DNA from: Persicaria tinctoria
Taxonomy: Eukaryota; Streptophyta; Magnoliopsida; Caryophyllales; Polygonaceae
DNA length: 64,000 nucleotides
Direction: 5' to 3'
NCBI GenBank assembly: GCA_037127255.1
Contig: JBANSL010000001.1
Location: 28,824,501 to 28,888,500, forward strand
Below the pieces are notes generated by a model, which was given only the letters and a program-made list of their open reading frames with translations, searched no databases and had not been told where the DNA came from. Below are positions 50,595 to 61,246 of the stretch, piece after piece. Made by a program: the position numbers and the translations under genes. Each line of letters begins with the position of its first letter. Within the stretch, counting starts at the first letter, position 1.

Positions 50595-53500
50595 ATATGT
50601 TGAACAAAAATGCGCGAGTAATTTTAAAACATATTTTATTTAATTTTTTATAATTGGAGTTCGACCCCTTTTGGTTACCCTCTTGATTCAAAGTTGTATT
50701 GACACCAAGACTTAAGTGGTTTTGGTGATTTGGGCTGCACCTGAATTTTACTGGGTTGCCTACGTATCTCTTGGAAGAGAATCAAGCCTTACGTAGTTCA
50801 GAGTATTTGGAATTTGTGTTTGGTTTGGTTTGGATTTGGTTTTTGTTTTTAAGAATTTGGATTTGGCTTTTGTTTTCTTGTATGCATCAGAGGATGAAGT
50901 TCAAACCTACCTTCTAGGAAGGGTAGCTTGAACAACACTCCGCCCGAGTAACCTGAGCCCACTTTCTCAGAAGGGTAACTCAATTAACCCGCCTATCATT
51001 TGCATAGAAAACGGTTTGACTTTGAGGTGGAGTTGAATTTGGAATTTGACTTGTTTTGACTTGAGATTTGACTTAGAGGTCAATTTGAGGATTTGTGAAA
51101 TTTGATTTTTTTTTTTTTTATTTGTTTTTGGATGTGGCTAAACTCGACGAGCGAAAGCTTTGTATTGAGTTAGAGTAGACACTTTGGCTTTGATGGAAAT
51201 TTGATATTTGTGACGACTAGGGTCGACAAAGGAATTTGAGGAGATTTGTTGAAATGTTTGGGTGTGACTGGACTCAGTGAGAATTTGGTTTACACTGAGT
51301 TTCCTACGTATCCACTTATCTGGTGGAATCCAGTCATCCTAGTTCGGGACAAGACTGGATTTTGTATTTGGGTTTGATCCTGAGATTGTTTGAGAGTGGT
51401 GATTGAACTTGACGGGCTTAGGCTTGACACCGAGTGTCCTACTTATCTCTTAGAAGAGAAATAAATCGCTCGTAGTTCTAAACGAACCAATTTATTTTGA
51501 ATTTGACGATTGAACCTGACAAGCTTTAGCTTTATTTCGGGAATCAAATCTTATGTAGTCCTTTTGAGAACAACTTTAATTTGATTTGAAATGGGCGACT
51601 GAATCCAATGTATATTTGAATTTTGACATCGGATTTCCTACGTAACTAATAAAAGAGTATCAAGTCTTGACGTAGTTCTTTTTTAGAACTAATTTGATTT
51701 TTTTTTTGTCTGCCCATTGAACCAGACGATCTTTAGCTTTATGTCTGGTGGCCTACGTATCCGATAACTCGGAATCAAATCATGCGTAGTTCTTTCTAGA
51801 ACCAATTATTTAATTTGGTTGAACTTTGACCAGTATTTATTTAAAAGTGAATTTAGAGGTTGACGAATGTACTCGATATATTTTTAGTATTTAATATCGT
51901 GTTACCTACGTAGCCGATATGAGGCGTCAAGTCTTTACGTAGTTCTCTTTTAAGAACCGTTTGAATTTGAGGAAATTTAATTTAGGGTTATGACTCCGTT
52001 TTCTTTTTCCGCGTTTAGAAGTCAATTTGATTTTGACCCACTGGGATAAATTGACAATGAACTTTTACGGGTTTAACTTTATGATTTTGTTAAACCCAAT
52101 TTCTAATTTTACGCCGATCATAATTTTTATGTTTTAATGGGCAGATTTTGTGATTAAACACGACTTCCTCCCAAGCATTTACGTATGATGACTAGAAGGT
52201 GTTCTTTGCAAAGAACAAAAGCCATCTATTTTATTTGTCACAAGCCATTGGGCTTTAAGATCAATTTATTTTGTTTTCATTAAGCCCCTTTTTTAGCATG
52301 TCTAGCCCACGTTTTTTTTATGGCCCCATCTGATTCATTTTTTCCCTCTTTGCTTTCAGATGAGACACGATATTTTTTATTGGTATCTTTATCGTCTCCT
52401 TCCTAGCAGTTCAAGGAAGAAACACAACCGCAGCATCAAGCCTTCAGAGGGCGGAGACAAGCGGAGTGAAGGCGGCGCGAGGGCGGAGCGAAGACGGCGT
52501 ACGAGCTGTGCGAATCCCGCTTTGCCGCTACGAATCGAAGCACCCTGATACGTCTTCAAGTTTGTTTGTTTGTTTGTTTGTTTTTAATGCGAATTTCAAC
52601 CCAAATTTCATGTTGAATCCGATTTTGGGATGATTCATGGCTTAGATTTCGGATCCTCATGAGAATCCCCTTTCAATTCAGTATTTGATTTTAACACTCG
52701 ACAAATTTTTCCCCAAATTGTGATTTTAGGGTTTTGTCTTTTCGGTTTGGGTAATTGCGAGAGAAGGCAAAGCATCAACGCGAGGACTGTGGTTGGGAGA
52801 CGTTGAGCGTGACAGGCGATCTAGGACTGCACTGTAAGCCCGATTGATTTCAACTGAGGTACCTAGATTAAGGTACGTTTATGCGAATTTTCAGTCCTAC
52901 ATCTTCTGTCTGGGTGTTTGAAGCCTGTTTCGTTTATCCTAATTGCTTTTATTTTCTTGCTCTTGTGACTGCAATTTAGTAGCAATCAGAAGTTTGTCCA
53001 ATTGGTCTTCGTTAGGACCCTTGTGTTAAATTTGGTATTGATCCCTTTGAATCTACCGATTGGAATTAGGGAATGAAATGTCGAAATCTCAGCAGCGTTT
53101 TAAACAAACTTTTTCCCTCGTCTGTTTTGCTTATAGCATCCTTATGTTGCCATGGTTCGATTAGCACAATCTCCCAGCAGATCTTTGATTAAGTTTGTTG
53201 TGTTGTGTTTTTTCCTTGAGACCTGCAGACTTAGGCTTAATCATGACATTAGAGAAGTTTTGATTTGAGTTCTTTGCTTTCAATTTCATTTGTTTGGTTG
53301 CAATGAACTTTCCTCCTTTAGCTTGCTTGAACTTGCTTGCAATTTATATGCTTGCAATTTATGTGCTTGCATTAGTCGGTTAGTTTAGGAAAAATCCAGC
53401 AGCGTTTCGCCCTCTTTTAGGGCGATTTACTGATTCTGAAACCTAGGCCGCAAGCGAATGGCAATGACTTTGCAAGGGCCGGGTTTCGTGAATCGATTTC

Positions 53501-53669
53501 GGTTTGATGAGTTTGCCTTGTGTGCAATTGAACTGACTTGATTTAGAGAATTTGCCCAGCTGCATTGAATTTGTCTCATTTTGTTTGCTTGAGACTTGTT
53601 TGCCATTTGTATGAACTTGTTGGCATGTTTAGAAGAATTGGGCAGCATTGTGCCCTCTTTTAGGGTTGT

Positions 53670-54060
53670 TTGCTGATCCCGAAACCCAGGCCACAAGAGA
53701 AAGCCAGTGACTTTGCAAGGGCAGGGTTTCGTGGATCGATTTCGGCAGCACCTCGACTTTGTTTGAGGCAATTTGCTGACTCCGGAACCCAGGCCGCAAG
53801 CGAAAGCCAGTGACTTTGCAAGGGCGGGGTTTCGAGAGTCCATTTTGGCAGAGCTTCGTCTTTCTTTGGAGGTATTTGTTGACTCCGAAACCCAGGCCAC
53901 AAGCGAAAGCCAGTGACTTTGCAAGGGCGGGGTTTCGTGAATCGACTTCGCCGGTGCTTCGATTGATTTGTGGGTGGCTTGATGACTCCGAAACCCAGGC
54001 CACAAGCGAAAGCCAATGACTTTGCAAGGGCAGGGTTCTGAGAGTCGATAAGAGCCAATG
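53670..54060. repeat. 103-bp tandem repeats with internal hairpins
   Basis: GACTTTGCAAGGGC recurs at 53709, 53812, 53915 and 54018, an exact 103-bp period over about four units. Most units contain CGAAACCC..GGGTTTCG as inverted arms around a core of about 35 bp, so they could fold into stem-loops. Single related units stand alone at about 53440-53490 and in LTR copies 1 and 2. Confidence 0.85.
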
Positions 54061-54377
54061 TAGAGGGCTACCTTGGTTGTTTTCTTCCTCTTTTCTTCCT
54101 TGCTTTCTGCAGACGTATTTGTACGCTTGGTGGGTTTGTTTTTTTTTTCTCCGCGGCTTTCTTTTCTGCCGTGTGTGTTCTTTTTTCAACCCTAGTCTTA
54201 GCCTCTTTTGTAGGGAGAATGCATAGGATAGGATAGATCCCCAGTTAGGAAAATATCATTCTTTTCCTTTAAAATAAAACATTATCTTTTCTGGATGATC
54301 TTCTACCTTTTTTCTTTCTCGTTAACTGCTGATTTTCTTCCCTTATTAGCTATCGATAGCCCCTTCGTTTGGCTATT

Positions 54378-54402
54378 TATTTATTTATTTATTTATTTAT
54401 TT
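54378..54402. repeat. (TTTA)n microsatellite
   Basis: About six TTTA units inside the segment unique to LTR copy 3. Confidence 0.85.
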
Positions 54403-54516
54403 TGCTGAGCTTTTCCTTTTGGGTTTAGAGATGAGTAGATTTTTATTATTTATCTACTCATTTACCCTTTTACTGACTTTCATTCTTTTGAGTATCTGAC
54501 AACTATTGTTCCCATT

Positions 54517-54588
54517 TTGTAACTTATTTTGGGCCACCTTTTGTAACTTATTTTGGGCCACCTTTTGTAACTTATTTTGGGCCACCTT
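54517..54588. repeat. Triple 24-bp direct repeat
   Basis: Three head-to-tail copies of TTGTAACTTATTTTGGGCCA with the following CCTT, period 24. Confidence 0.9.
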
Positions 54589-54976
54589 TGAAGAACAAAA
54601 CCCACTAATCCGACTGTGGTCTTATTTTGCAGATTAACGAGCAACTTGAGCTAGCATTGAATTTCGAGAAATTCGCCACCCAAATGACGGAATTTGTGCT
54701 CTCGGCTGCTTAACTTTATTTTTTTATTTTTTTTTTAAATTTTGTATGCTCGGCTGTCGTATTAAATTTGTATACTCTAGCTTTTAGTACGTTAAAATGG
54801 TGTACGGTGTATTTGATATGTAATACATTTTGCATACTCTCTATTTGCTTGTAATCATTGTCACCAAACTTGCTCTCGCATATAATATACGAACTATCAC
54901 GTGAAGTATTTCACGAAAATAATCCACGAGTGTATAAGGTAACATTTTAATAAAGACGAATTTTTATACCCAAACA

Positions 54977-54981
54977 ATCCC
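54977..54981. repeat. Target site duplication of complex C, right copy
   Basis: ATCCC, matching 25730-25734. The gag text of T1 resumes directly after it. Confidence 0.88.
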
Positions 54982-55552
54982 GTCAAAGAGAAGATGCACG
55001 AAGACACGAGATTGATCATCCGCGATCTTATCATCCGCGAGAAAGTGCTTACTGAAATCGGGAACAAAGGTATCCACCGCGAAGGGAGGATCGATTTGAT
55101 CGAGGACTGGATTGGAAAAATTACGATTCTTGACCGGACGGCCCTCACCACCGACGAAATCGAAACCGAGGTCCTCAAAATCAGTAGGCGGAGGCCCCAC
55201 CTTTCAATCGAGGAAGAGGCAGGGGCGAAGGTGGCGCGGAGGTAGGCACAATCGTTTCCCCACTATGCAAGGATCCATTAACCAAGCACCAAGAAACCAG
55301 GAAGGAGTCAGAAGACCGGGAGAAGGTCACATACCAGAGCCTGAGGGATTCATTAATACCCTTGCCGGAGGATACTCTATGACGGGAGTAAGCACACAAG
55401 AAAAGAAGAACTATGAGCGAGAAGAAAGACAACTGCCATCCGCGTCAAGCAGAAGAATTTATTCGACGCCGCACGAGGAAATCATTTTTTCTCCTAAAGA
55501 TGCCGAGGAAGTAAGAATGTCGCACTCAGCCCCTTTAGTCACCCACACATAG
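54982..55552 (+). pseudogene. gag: T1 gag C-terminal part and gag-protease linker
   Basis: Continuation of T1 gag after complex C. It is basic and arginine-rich (IREKVLTEIGNKGIHREGR) and runs in one frame to about 55245. The frame shifts to another that runs from about 55112 to 55552, with INTLAGGYSMTG and IIFSPKDAEEVRMSHSAPLV. The last two blocks are the segment usually found just before the protease in Tat elements. A TAG at 55550-55552 ends this frame, but protease text continues in the same frame behind it. Confidence 0.75.
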
Positions 55553-55924
55553 ATAGCTACCAAGACAGTCAAAAGAGTTTTCATTGATACTGGTTCCTCT
55601 ATTGATATACTGTCATGGGATGCTTTTACTCAGATGGGAATCTCCGCGGCATCGTTAAAACCTTATGCATGCACTTTGGTCACCTTCTCAGGCGAAGTGC
55701 AGGTGGCTGGGACAATCGAGTTAACAGTAGTCTTGGGAACGGTCCCAAGAAGGCGAATAGAGGATGTCGTTTTTACAGTAGTAAAAATACCGACTGTCTA
55801 CAACGCTTTGCTGGGACGCATTTCACTTTATAAATTCCAGATGATAGTGTCCATCTACCACTTCGTTGAGAAATTTCCTTTACTAGGGGGGAGGAGTAGG
55901 CAAAGTCCGCGGACAACAGCCTAA
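55553..55924 (+). pseudogene. pro: T1 aspartic protease
   Basis: Retroviral-type aspartic protease that would cut the T1 polyprotein. The active-site motif DTGSS is intact at 55586-55600 within KRVFIDTGSSIDILSWDAF. The flap-side region (VVKIPTVYNALLGRISLYKF) is also recognisable. The frame is the same as that ending at 55552, and a stop follows at about 55924. The piece is open over about 120 codons but is isolated by stops on both sides. Confidence 0.75.
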
Positions 55925-55970
55925 AAGCAGAAGTTGTTATCTAACCTCCGTTGAGGATAAAAAATAAGTA

Positions 55971-57194
55971 ATGTGCATCAGTGAGAAGTGTGAATCCGTG
56001 GTGGGAGACAGCAGCCCATCGGAACCATCAGAAGCCGAGCTTGAAGTTAGACCAACAGATGAAAAAATACCAACCGTGGATGAGAGGTCTGTCTACACAC
56101 CATTTCAAGATCCAGAAGAAAAGATCTATGTGGGACAAGCACTAGAGCCGAATGAGAAAGAACGGGTCTTGGAGATCATAGCAAGGTCAAGGGATGTTTT
56201 CGCATGGACTCCACGAGATCTCCAGGGAGTCCCACCCGCGATTGCGTTGCACACTTTAAGGATCCATCCAGGAACGAAACCCATAGTATAGAAGAAAAGA
56301 AAAATGGCCCCCGAGAAGGCAGCTGCTGCAAAAGAGGAAACTGATAAACTTTTAGAAGCCGGTTTCATTGAAGAAGTGAAAGATTCAGATTGGCTCTCAA
56401 ATGTGGTTTTGGTGAAAAAGTCTAATGGAAAATGGAGGATGTGCATTGATTTCTCCGACCTCAATAAATCCTGCCCCAATGACAGTTACCCATTACCATC
56501 CATTGACGAGCTCAATGACGGGACCGCGGGCAACAAAGTCCTCATCTTTCTTAATGCTTACTCTAGGTACAATCAGATACGCATTGATCCACAAGATAAA
56601 AAGGCAACGACCTTCATCACCAACCAAGGAATATTTTGCTATCAAGTCATGCCTTTCGGACTCAGAAATGCTGGAGCAACGTTTTAAAGGACATTTGATC
56701 GGATCTTTCGCGGACAAATTGGGAGAAATGTGTCTATATATGTGGATGATATTGTTGTTAAGAGCAAAAGAGCAGAAGATCACACGGCAGACCTGCAAGA
56801 AACCTTTGATTCCCTCCGCCAAGGAGGTTTGAACCTCAATGCAGAAAAATGTGTCTTTGGAGTTGATTCTGGAAAATTCCTTGGTTTTATGGTCTGCCAT
56901 CAAGGAATTGACGTAAACCCCGAAAAAATTATCGCAGTCCAGAATCTCCAACCACCGCGGACCATCAAGGAGGTGCAATCCCTAAACGGAGCAGTAAAGT
57001 ACTTGAGTCGTTTTTGTTCATGTCTCGCGGATAAATCCCTTCCTTTCTTTTCCTTGCTCAAGAAAAAAGGGTCTGATACAGTGGACCCCAGAGTTACACA
57101 AACCTTTCAAAGATTTGAAAGTCTTCTTCTCAACATTGCCCACTCTGCAGCAACCAGAAAAGCAGGAGACTTTACATCTCTACTTGGCGGTTAA
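55971..57194 (+). pseudogene. pol: T1 reverse transcriptase
   Basis: RT of a Ty3/gypsy element. A leader (55971-56291) has FAWTPRDLQGVPP; a TAG at 56289-56291 follows HPGTKPIV. The palm and fingers start at 56304, with LVKKSNGKWRMCIDFSDLNK and CYQVMPFGLRNAGATF. A TAA at 56685-56687 interrupts, and the same frame continues to the catalytic YVDD (56739-56750). It goes on through FLGFMVCHQGIDVNPEKI and the thumb/connection LSRFCSCLADKSLPFF. The catalytic aspartates remain, but two in-frame stops and lost frames on both sides make it dead. Confidence 0.85.
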
Positions 57195-57906
57195 GAGCAT
57201 CACTATCAGCGCGGTCTTGACGCGCGAAGAAAAGTATCTTGTGTACTACATTAGTCGAGTCCTGTAAGATGCCGAGACATGATAGGAACCAGTGGAGAAA
57301 ATGATTTTATGTCTTGTGTTCGCGGCACGAAGGCTGCAACCCTACTTCTAGGTTCATATCGTCAGAGTGATGATAGATTTACCTTTGAGACAAATCCTCC
57401 ATTCCCCATGCTTGTCAGGAAGAATGATTAAGTGGGCAGTAGAATTAACAGAGTTCGAAATTGAGTATGTCCCGCGGCGAGCGGCATTAGCCCAGGCCCT
57501 GGCCGACTTCAACTACGAAACAAGTTTTGAAGTGGGCGATCAAGAGGAAAGGAGCGAGTGGACACTCAAAGTCGATGGGGCGGCCAACAAAGATGGATGC
57601 GGAGCCGGAGTTACCCTCACTGCACCTGATGAACAACAATTTAACTATGCTTATAAATTGAACTTTCGGGCTACGAACAATGAGGCTGAATATGAGGCTC
57701 TGCTCGCGGGTCTTGAGATAGCCTTGGTCAAAGGTGGCAGACAAGTGTCCATCTACACTGAGTCAGAGGTCATGGCACGACAGATAACAGAAGAGTACGA
57801 AGCCAGAACTGGTTTGATGCCCGATTACCAAAGAAAAGTACAAGCACTGTCAAAAGCTTTTATGAGTTTTGGTTTGACGGTAATTTCAAGAGATGACAAT
57901 CAATAG
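57195..57906 (+). pseudogene. pol: T1 dual RNase H (gypsy-type remnant plus archaeal-like domain)
   Basis: Behind the RT comes a broken first RNase H, 57195-57530. Recognisable bits are CLVFAARRLQPY, PLRQILHSPCLSGRMIKWA and ELTEFEIEYVPRRA. A second, open domain follows (about 57545-57906) with WTLKVDGAANKDGCGAGV and ATNNEAEYEALLAGLEIAL. This is the extra archaeal-like RNase H that marks the Tat lineage. The second domain keeps the D and E positions of the motifs. It ends at a TAG (57904-57906), after which ANALARMGA-like text continues in frame. Confidence 0.8.
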
Positions 57907-59232
57907 GCAAATGCACTAGCTCGAATGGGGGCTGTCATGCCTGCGGAAGTTGGAGAAGAAGTTTTCCTTGAGAGAAAGAATAGTCGCAGACTTATTCAAG
58001 AGGTTTATCATGTCCAAGTAGACGGGTAAAGAGATTAGAGGACACCGCTCGCGGACTATCTAGGAAAAGGCATATTACCTCCGCCAAGGAGGTTGTCACA
58101 AAAGCAGCCCGCTTCACCATCAGAGAGGGAAAGCTCTATAAAAGAGGCTACTGCCTCCTAGACTTACTGTGTATCTCGGTAGAAGAAGGTGGGATTTTCG
58201 TGAAAGAACTGCACGCCGGGGTTTGTGCCCATCACCAGGGATGGAGAGCTTTGGTAACGAAAACTACGAGACCTGGATATTACTGGTCAACCATGAAGCA
58301 GGACGTCCAAGCCTTCATTCCAAAGTGTGATGTGTGCCAAAGGTTTGGAAATTTGAAGCATCTTCCCGCGGAACCAATGAAGAGTATATTCGGAGAACAC
58401 TCGTTTTCTGTCTGGAGAATGGACATTCTAGGCCCGTTTTCGACTGCTCCGGGACAATTGCAATATGTGCTTGTTTTGGTGGACTACTTCACAAAATGGG
58501 TAGAAGCTAAAGCCATGGGGCTTATCACCGCGGAAAAAGTGAGGAGATTTTTATGGAAGAACATAGTTTGCCGATTTGGAGTGCCGGACTCAATAATCAC
58601 AGATCACGGTCCACAGTTTGATTGCGAATCTATTAGGGATTTTTGTGTAGGTTTGGGCATTAACCTCAGATTCTCATCCGTAGCCCATCTCCAGATGAAC
58701 GGGCAAGCAGAAACAACCAACCGACAGTTACTGCATGGAATACAGAAAAAACTTGGAAGTACGGCGAAAGGGCGATGGGCAGAACTTTAGTTTACGGGAC
58801 ATGTCCTCAGCAAAAACTCCGACCGGAGAAACCCCTTTCACCCTAGTTTATGGGACAGACGCAGTTATTCCGGTGGAAAGACTGGTCCCGTTAGCACAAA
58901 TCCTAGCATACGACAAAGAGACAAATGATGAAGCTCTGGAGATTGAATTGCATCTCATAGAAGACCGCAGGATGGTAGCAGCATTAAAAGAACATGAGTA
59001 CAAAAGGCGTCTATCCAGATACCGTGATAGGCGAGTCCATCCGCGACAGTTCAAAGAAAGTGACCTAGTGCTCCGAAAAATATCCACCGGAGGAAAACTT
59101 GATGCCAACTGGGAAGGGCCATACATCGTCATGAAAGTGATCCAAGAGGGAGCTTACAAACTTAGCACCCCAGAAGGCGTGGTTTTAAACAAAACCTGGA
59201 ATGTTGAAAACTTGAAGAAATACTATGTGTAA
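57907..59232 (+). pseudogene. int: T1 integrase
   Basis: Integrase in two frames. The first (58200-58790) has the HHCC zinc-binding part (HAGVCAHHQGW, CDVCQRF). It also has the catalytic core with WRMDILGPF, SIITDHGPQF and NGQAETTNR, so the D, D and E positions are visible. A frame change near 58760-58790 leads to the second frame (to 59232) with FTLVYGTDAVIPVE and a GPY-type C-terminus (WEGPYIVMKV..WNVENLKKYYV). There is no chromodomain, as expected for Tat. The stretch 57907-58199 is a damaged linker with stops. Confidence 0.82.
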
Positions 59233-59337
59233 TGATATAGGTTTGTAAGCATGAAAAGAATCTCAGTCGCCCCTGCAACAGTTATAAATAAGAGGTTAGT
59301 GGGCGTTTTCGTGAAACTTCATCACATCATTTTTATA

Positions 59338-59950
59338 AGTCCTTGAGACGCTCGAGCTTGGCTCCGCGTCAGGCCTCTGATCGAAGCAATCTAATTCTCG
59401 GAGATGAGCCTTTCAATAAAGTCCCTAAGACGCTAGAGCTTGGCTCCATGTCGGGTCTCCGATCGAAGCAATCTAATTCTCGGAGATGAGCCTTTCAATA
59501 AGTCCCTAAGAAGATGGAGCTTAACTCCGCGTCGTGCCTCCAATCGAAGCAATCTAATTCTTGGAGATGAGCCTTTCAATAAGTCCTTAAGACGCTAGAG
59601 CTTGGCTCCGCGTCGGGCCTCCGATCGAAGAAATCTAATTCTCGGAGATGAGCCTTTCAATAAGTCTCTAAGACGCTGGAGCTTGGCTCCGCATTGGGCC
59701 TCCGATCAAAGCAATCTAATTCTCGGAGATGAGTCTTTCAATAAGTCCATAAGACACTGGAGCCTTTCTCCGTGTCGGGCCTCCGATCGAAGCAATCTAA
59801 TTCTCGGAGATAAGCTTTTCAATAAGTCCCTAGGACTCTGGAGCTTGGCTCCGCGTCGGGCCTCCGATCAAAGCGATATGTTTCTCGAAGATGAACCATT
59901 CAACAAATCCCTATAATGCTGGAGCTTGGCTCCGCGTCAGGAGCTTAACT
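59338..59950. repeat. 81-bp tandem repeat array downstream of T1 integrase
   Basis: GAGCTTGGCTCC-type words recur at 59354, 59436, 59517, 59598, 59679, 59760, 59841 and 59922, a period of 81 bp (82 once), giving about seven and a half units. Each unit contains GGGCCTCCGATCGAAGCAAT, then TCTCGGAGATGAGCC and TTTCAATAAGTCC. The period is a multiple of three, so an open frame with a 27-residue repeat results; I do not think it is a gene. Tat-lineage elements often carry such arrays between integrase and 3' LTR. Confidence 0.92.
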
Positions 59951-60141
59951 ACAGGATAAGCCTTTGATTTTAGCATTTGTTTAGCAAGAACTGAGTCATG
60001 AAATCAAGGATATGATAAGTGTGTTTATTACTGCGGGAACAACTACCGCAACGCAGGGTCACCAGAAATCAAACAAACAAACAACAAAAGAGTACATCAC
60101 GAAAGATGAAAAACTAGAGAGGCCCAGTAAGCATCCTTATT
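59951..60141. other. Spacer between repeat array and B3 cluster
   Basis: No gene seen. It holds the probable 3' untranslated part of the minus-strand B3 gene to the right. No LTR terminus was recognised, so the right limit of T1 stays open. Confidence 0.4.
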
Positions 60142-60671
60142 TCACCTCCGCCGAGGCCTCGTCGGGATAAGACGAGTCCTGCCCTGGCTCAAGCGAAATC
60201 CATTCGAAAGCGGACCCTCCGTATGAGGAGGAGCCCACTCCGCGTCCACTTCGTCCCCTACAACATCTAGAATGCGGACCTCAGAGTGAACCCCTCCTCT
60301 ATGAATAAAGGTCACGGAGGACCCAACATCGATGCTATGCGAACAGGCAAAATCATTCCATCCACCACCTAAGTAAAGAACCCTACAATCTCCGCGAACA
60401 ACTTCCACAGAAAAGTCCCTCATGATTCTAGACAACAGGAGAACATTCCTAGGAAGGTCCGGCTGGAACTCATCTTCAAAACGCAACGGAAGAGACTAAG
60501 CAAACCAAAAATAAAGAAAAATAGTCGATCAAGTTTCAGAAAAGTTAAAAAATATTTGGAAAGATAAGGAGAAAACTGATTCAATGCTGAAAACTAACCA
60601 AACGATGTAGTTGCTCAGGGAAGCGGATGGGCTCAAAAAATGACCAGCTTGCCTGATCCGAAGCCGACATA
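60142..60671 (-). CDS. B3-domain protein, two exons, uninterrupted (B3-i)
   Basis: Proposed exons are 60600-60671 (72 nt, 24 codons from ATG) and 60142-60495. The intron has donor TTG/GTTAGT and acceptor CTTAG/TCT, and the frame is kept across it. The product of about 141 aa reads like a small REM-type B3 DNA-binding domain. Exon 1 gives FFEPIRFPEQLHRL and exon 2 continues SLPLRFEDEF. Then come LPRNVLLLSRIMRDFSVEV, LYLGGGWNDFACSHSI and VGSSVTFIHRG, matching the B3 pattern of LP..F, V.V, GW..F...H and G..V.F. A proline/arginine tail of about 40 residues follows. A TATAAAT (minus, 60716-60722) lies about 45 bases upstream of the ATG. This is the only copy of the three without a stop. DNA binding is inferred from the fold pattern alone. 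It may be T1 antisense cargo or a host gene. Confidence 0.62.
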
Positions 60672-61246
60672 TTGAAGAAAAATTAAGTAAATGAAGTATT
60701 TCATGATACCTTCAATTTATAAAAGCCATCCATGCAAGCTGACCAGGTTAACGCCAAACCACGAAGAAGGCACCTGGCAAGCCTAGAAAAAATTCTCGAT
60801 AAAACCAGAAGCACGCGAGGCAAAGTTTAAGGCAAATAAAACACGTGTCTCGCTTTACAGAATAACACAGTGCACAGAGGCACCCATATGTCCTGTCAAA
60901 CGACGGAATACCCACTGGAAAAGACAAGACCCGTGAACAAAAGAATCTAAGGGAGTTTAGTTTAAAGGGGAGGTTACTTTACCTATCTCCTAGCCTGGTT
61001 TAAGGTAATATCAGTTTAGCTTTATGTAACCTTCATAAATGAGCCGAAGAAGAAAATCAAGGAAAAGGAACAAGCAGATCATCTTGATATTCGCGGAAAA
61101 ATTAGGCAAAGTTACCCTAAGAAAAATCAAAGTTACAGAGTATCAAGGGTCACCGGCCATTAACAAAGCCTCTTATTTTATTTAGAACTATTACAACAAA
61201 AACAGAGTTAATAGAAAAACCATAGCTTCCTAAGGATAAAAACCAT
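60672..61246. other. Intergenic spacer between B3-i and B3-ii
   Basis: About 575 bp with no gene recognised. It holds the probable promoter of B3-i (TATAAAT at 60716-60722, minus) and the 3' flank of B3-ii. Confidence 0.4.

Larger units (their letters stand above)
44315..50597 (-). mobile_element. Complex C internal region 2 (with element E)
   Basis: The fuller internal copy. It keeps the 475-bp block (44417-44890) lost from region 1 and contains element E at 45482-47669. A local duplication of a GGGTGAGTCCCTTGGTTGGC block lies at 48565-48680. A purine tract lies next to 44314 and the primer-site-like sequence next to 50598. Confidence 0.85.
25735..54976 (-). mobile_element. Complex C: tandem LTR-int-LTR-int-LTR retrotransposon
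   Basis: A 29.2-kb insertion in the gag of T1 bounded by one ATCCC duplication. It contains three LTRs beginning TGTTGAACAAAAATGCGCG (25735, 32625, 50598) and two homologous internal regions (29009-32624, 44315-50597). Minus orientation is shown by a primer-site-like sequence (minus TTTGGCATGCCCAGTGGGAC) left of the LTR starts at 32625 and 50598. A purine tract (minus AGGGGCATTTG) right of the LTR end at 44314 agrees, as does a minus-strand gag relic. It has no protease, RT or integrase, so it is a non-autonomous Tat-type derivative. Elements D and E are nested inside. Confidence 0.85.
50598..54976 (-). mobile_element. Complex C LTR copy 3 (5' end of the element)
   Basis: 4379 bp, the longest copy. 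It ends CCCAAACA followed by the ATCCC duplication. It keeps a 1.08-kb segment (53749-54831) deleted from copies 1 and 2. That segment holds 103-bp tandem repeats, a (TTTA)n tract and a triple 24-bp repeat. It lacks the CCTGGGAAAGAGG block found in copies 1 and 2. Confidence 0.85.

Noticed and set aside
53427..54189. Overlapping minus-strand frames of 130-190 codons with repeated PLQSHWLSL-like text
   Set aside because: They are frame shadows of the 103-bp tandem repeats in LTR copy 3.
59602..59916. A 104-codon frame with a 27-residue repeat
   Set aside because: Explained entirely by the 81-bp tandem array, whose period is divisible by three; no start context or flanking coding sequence.
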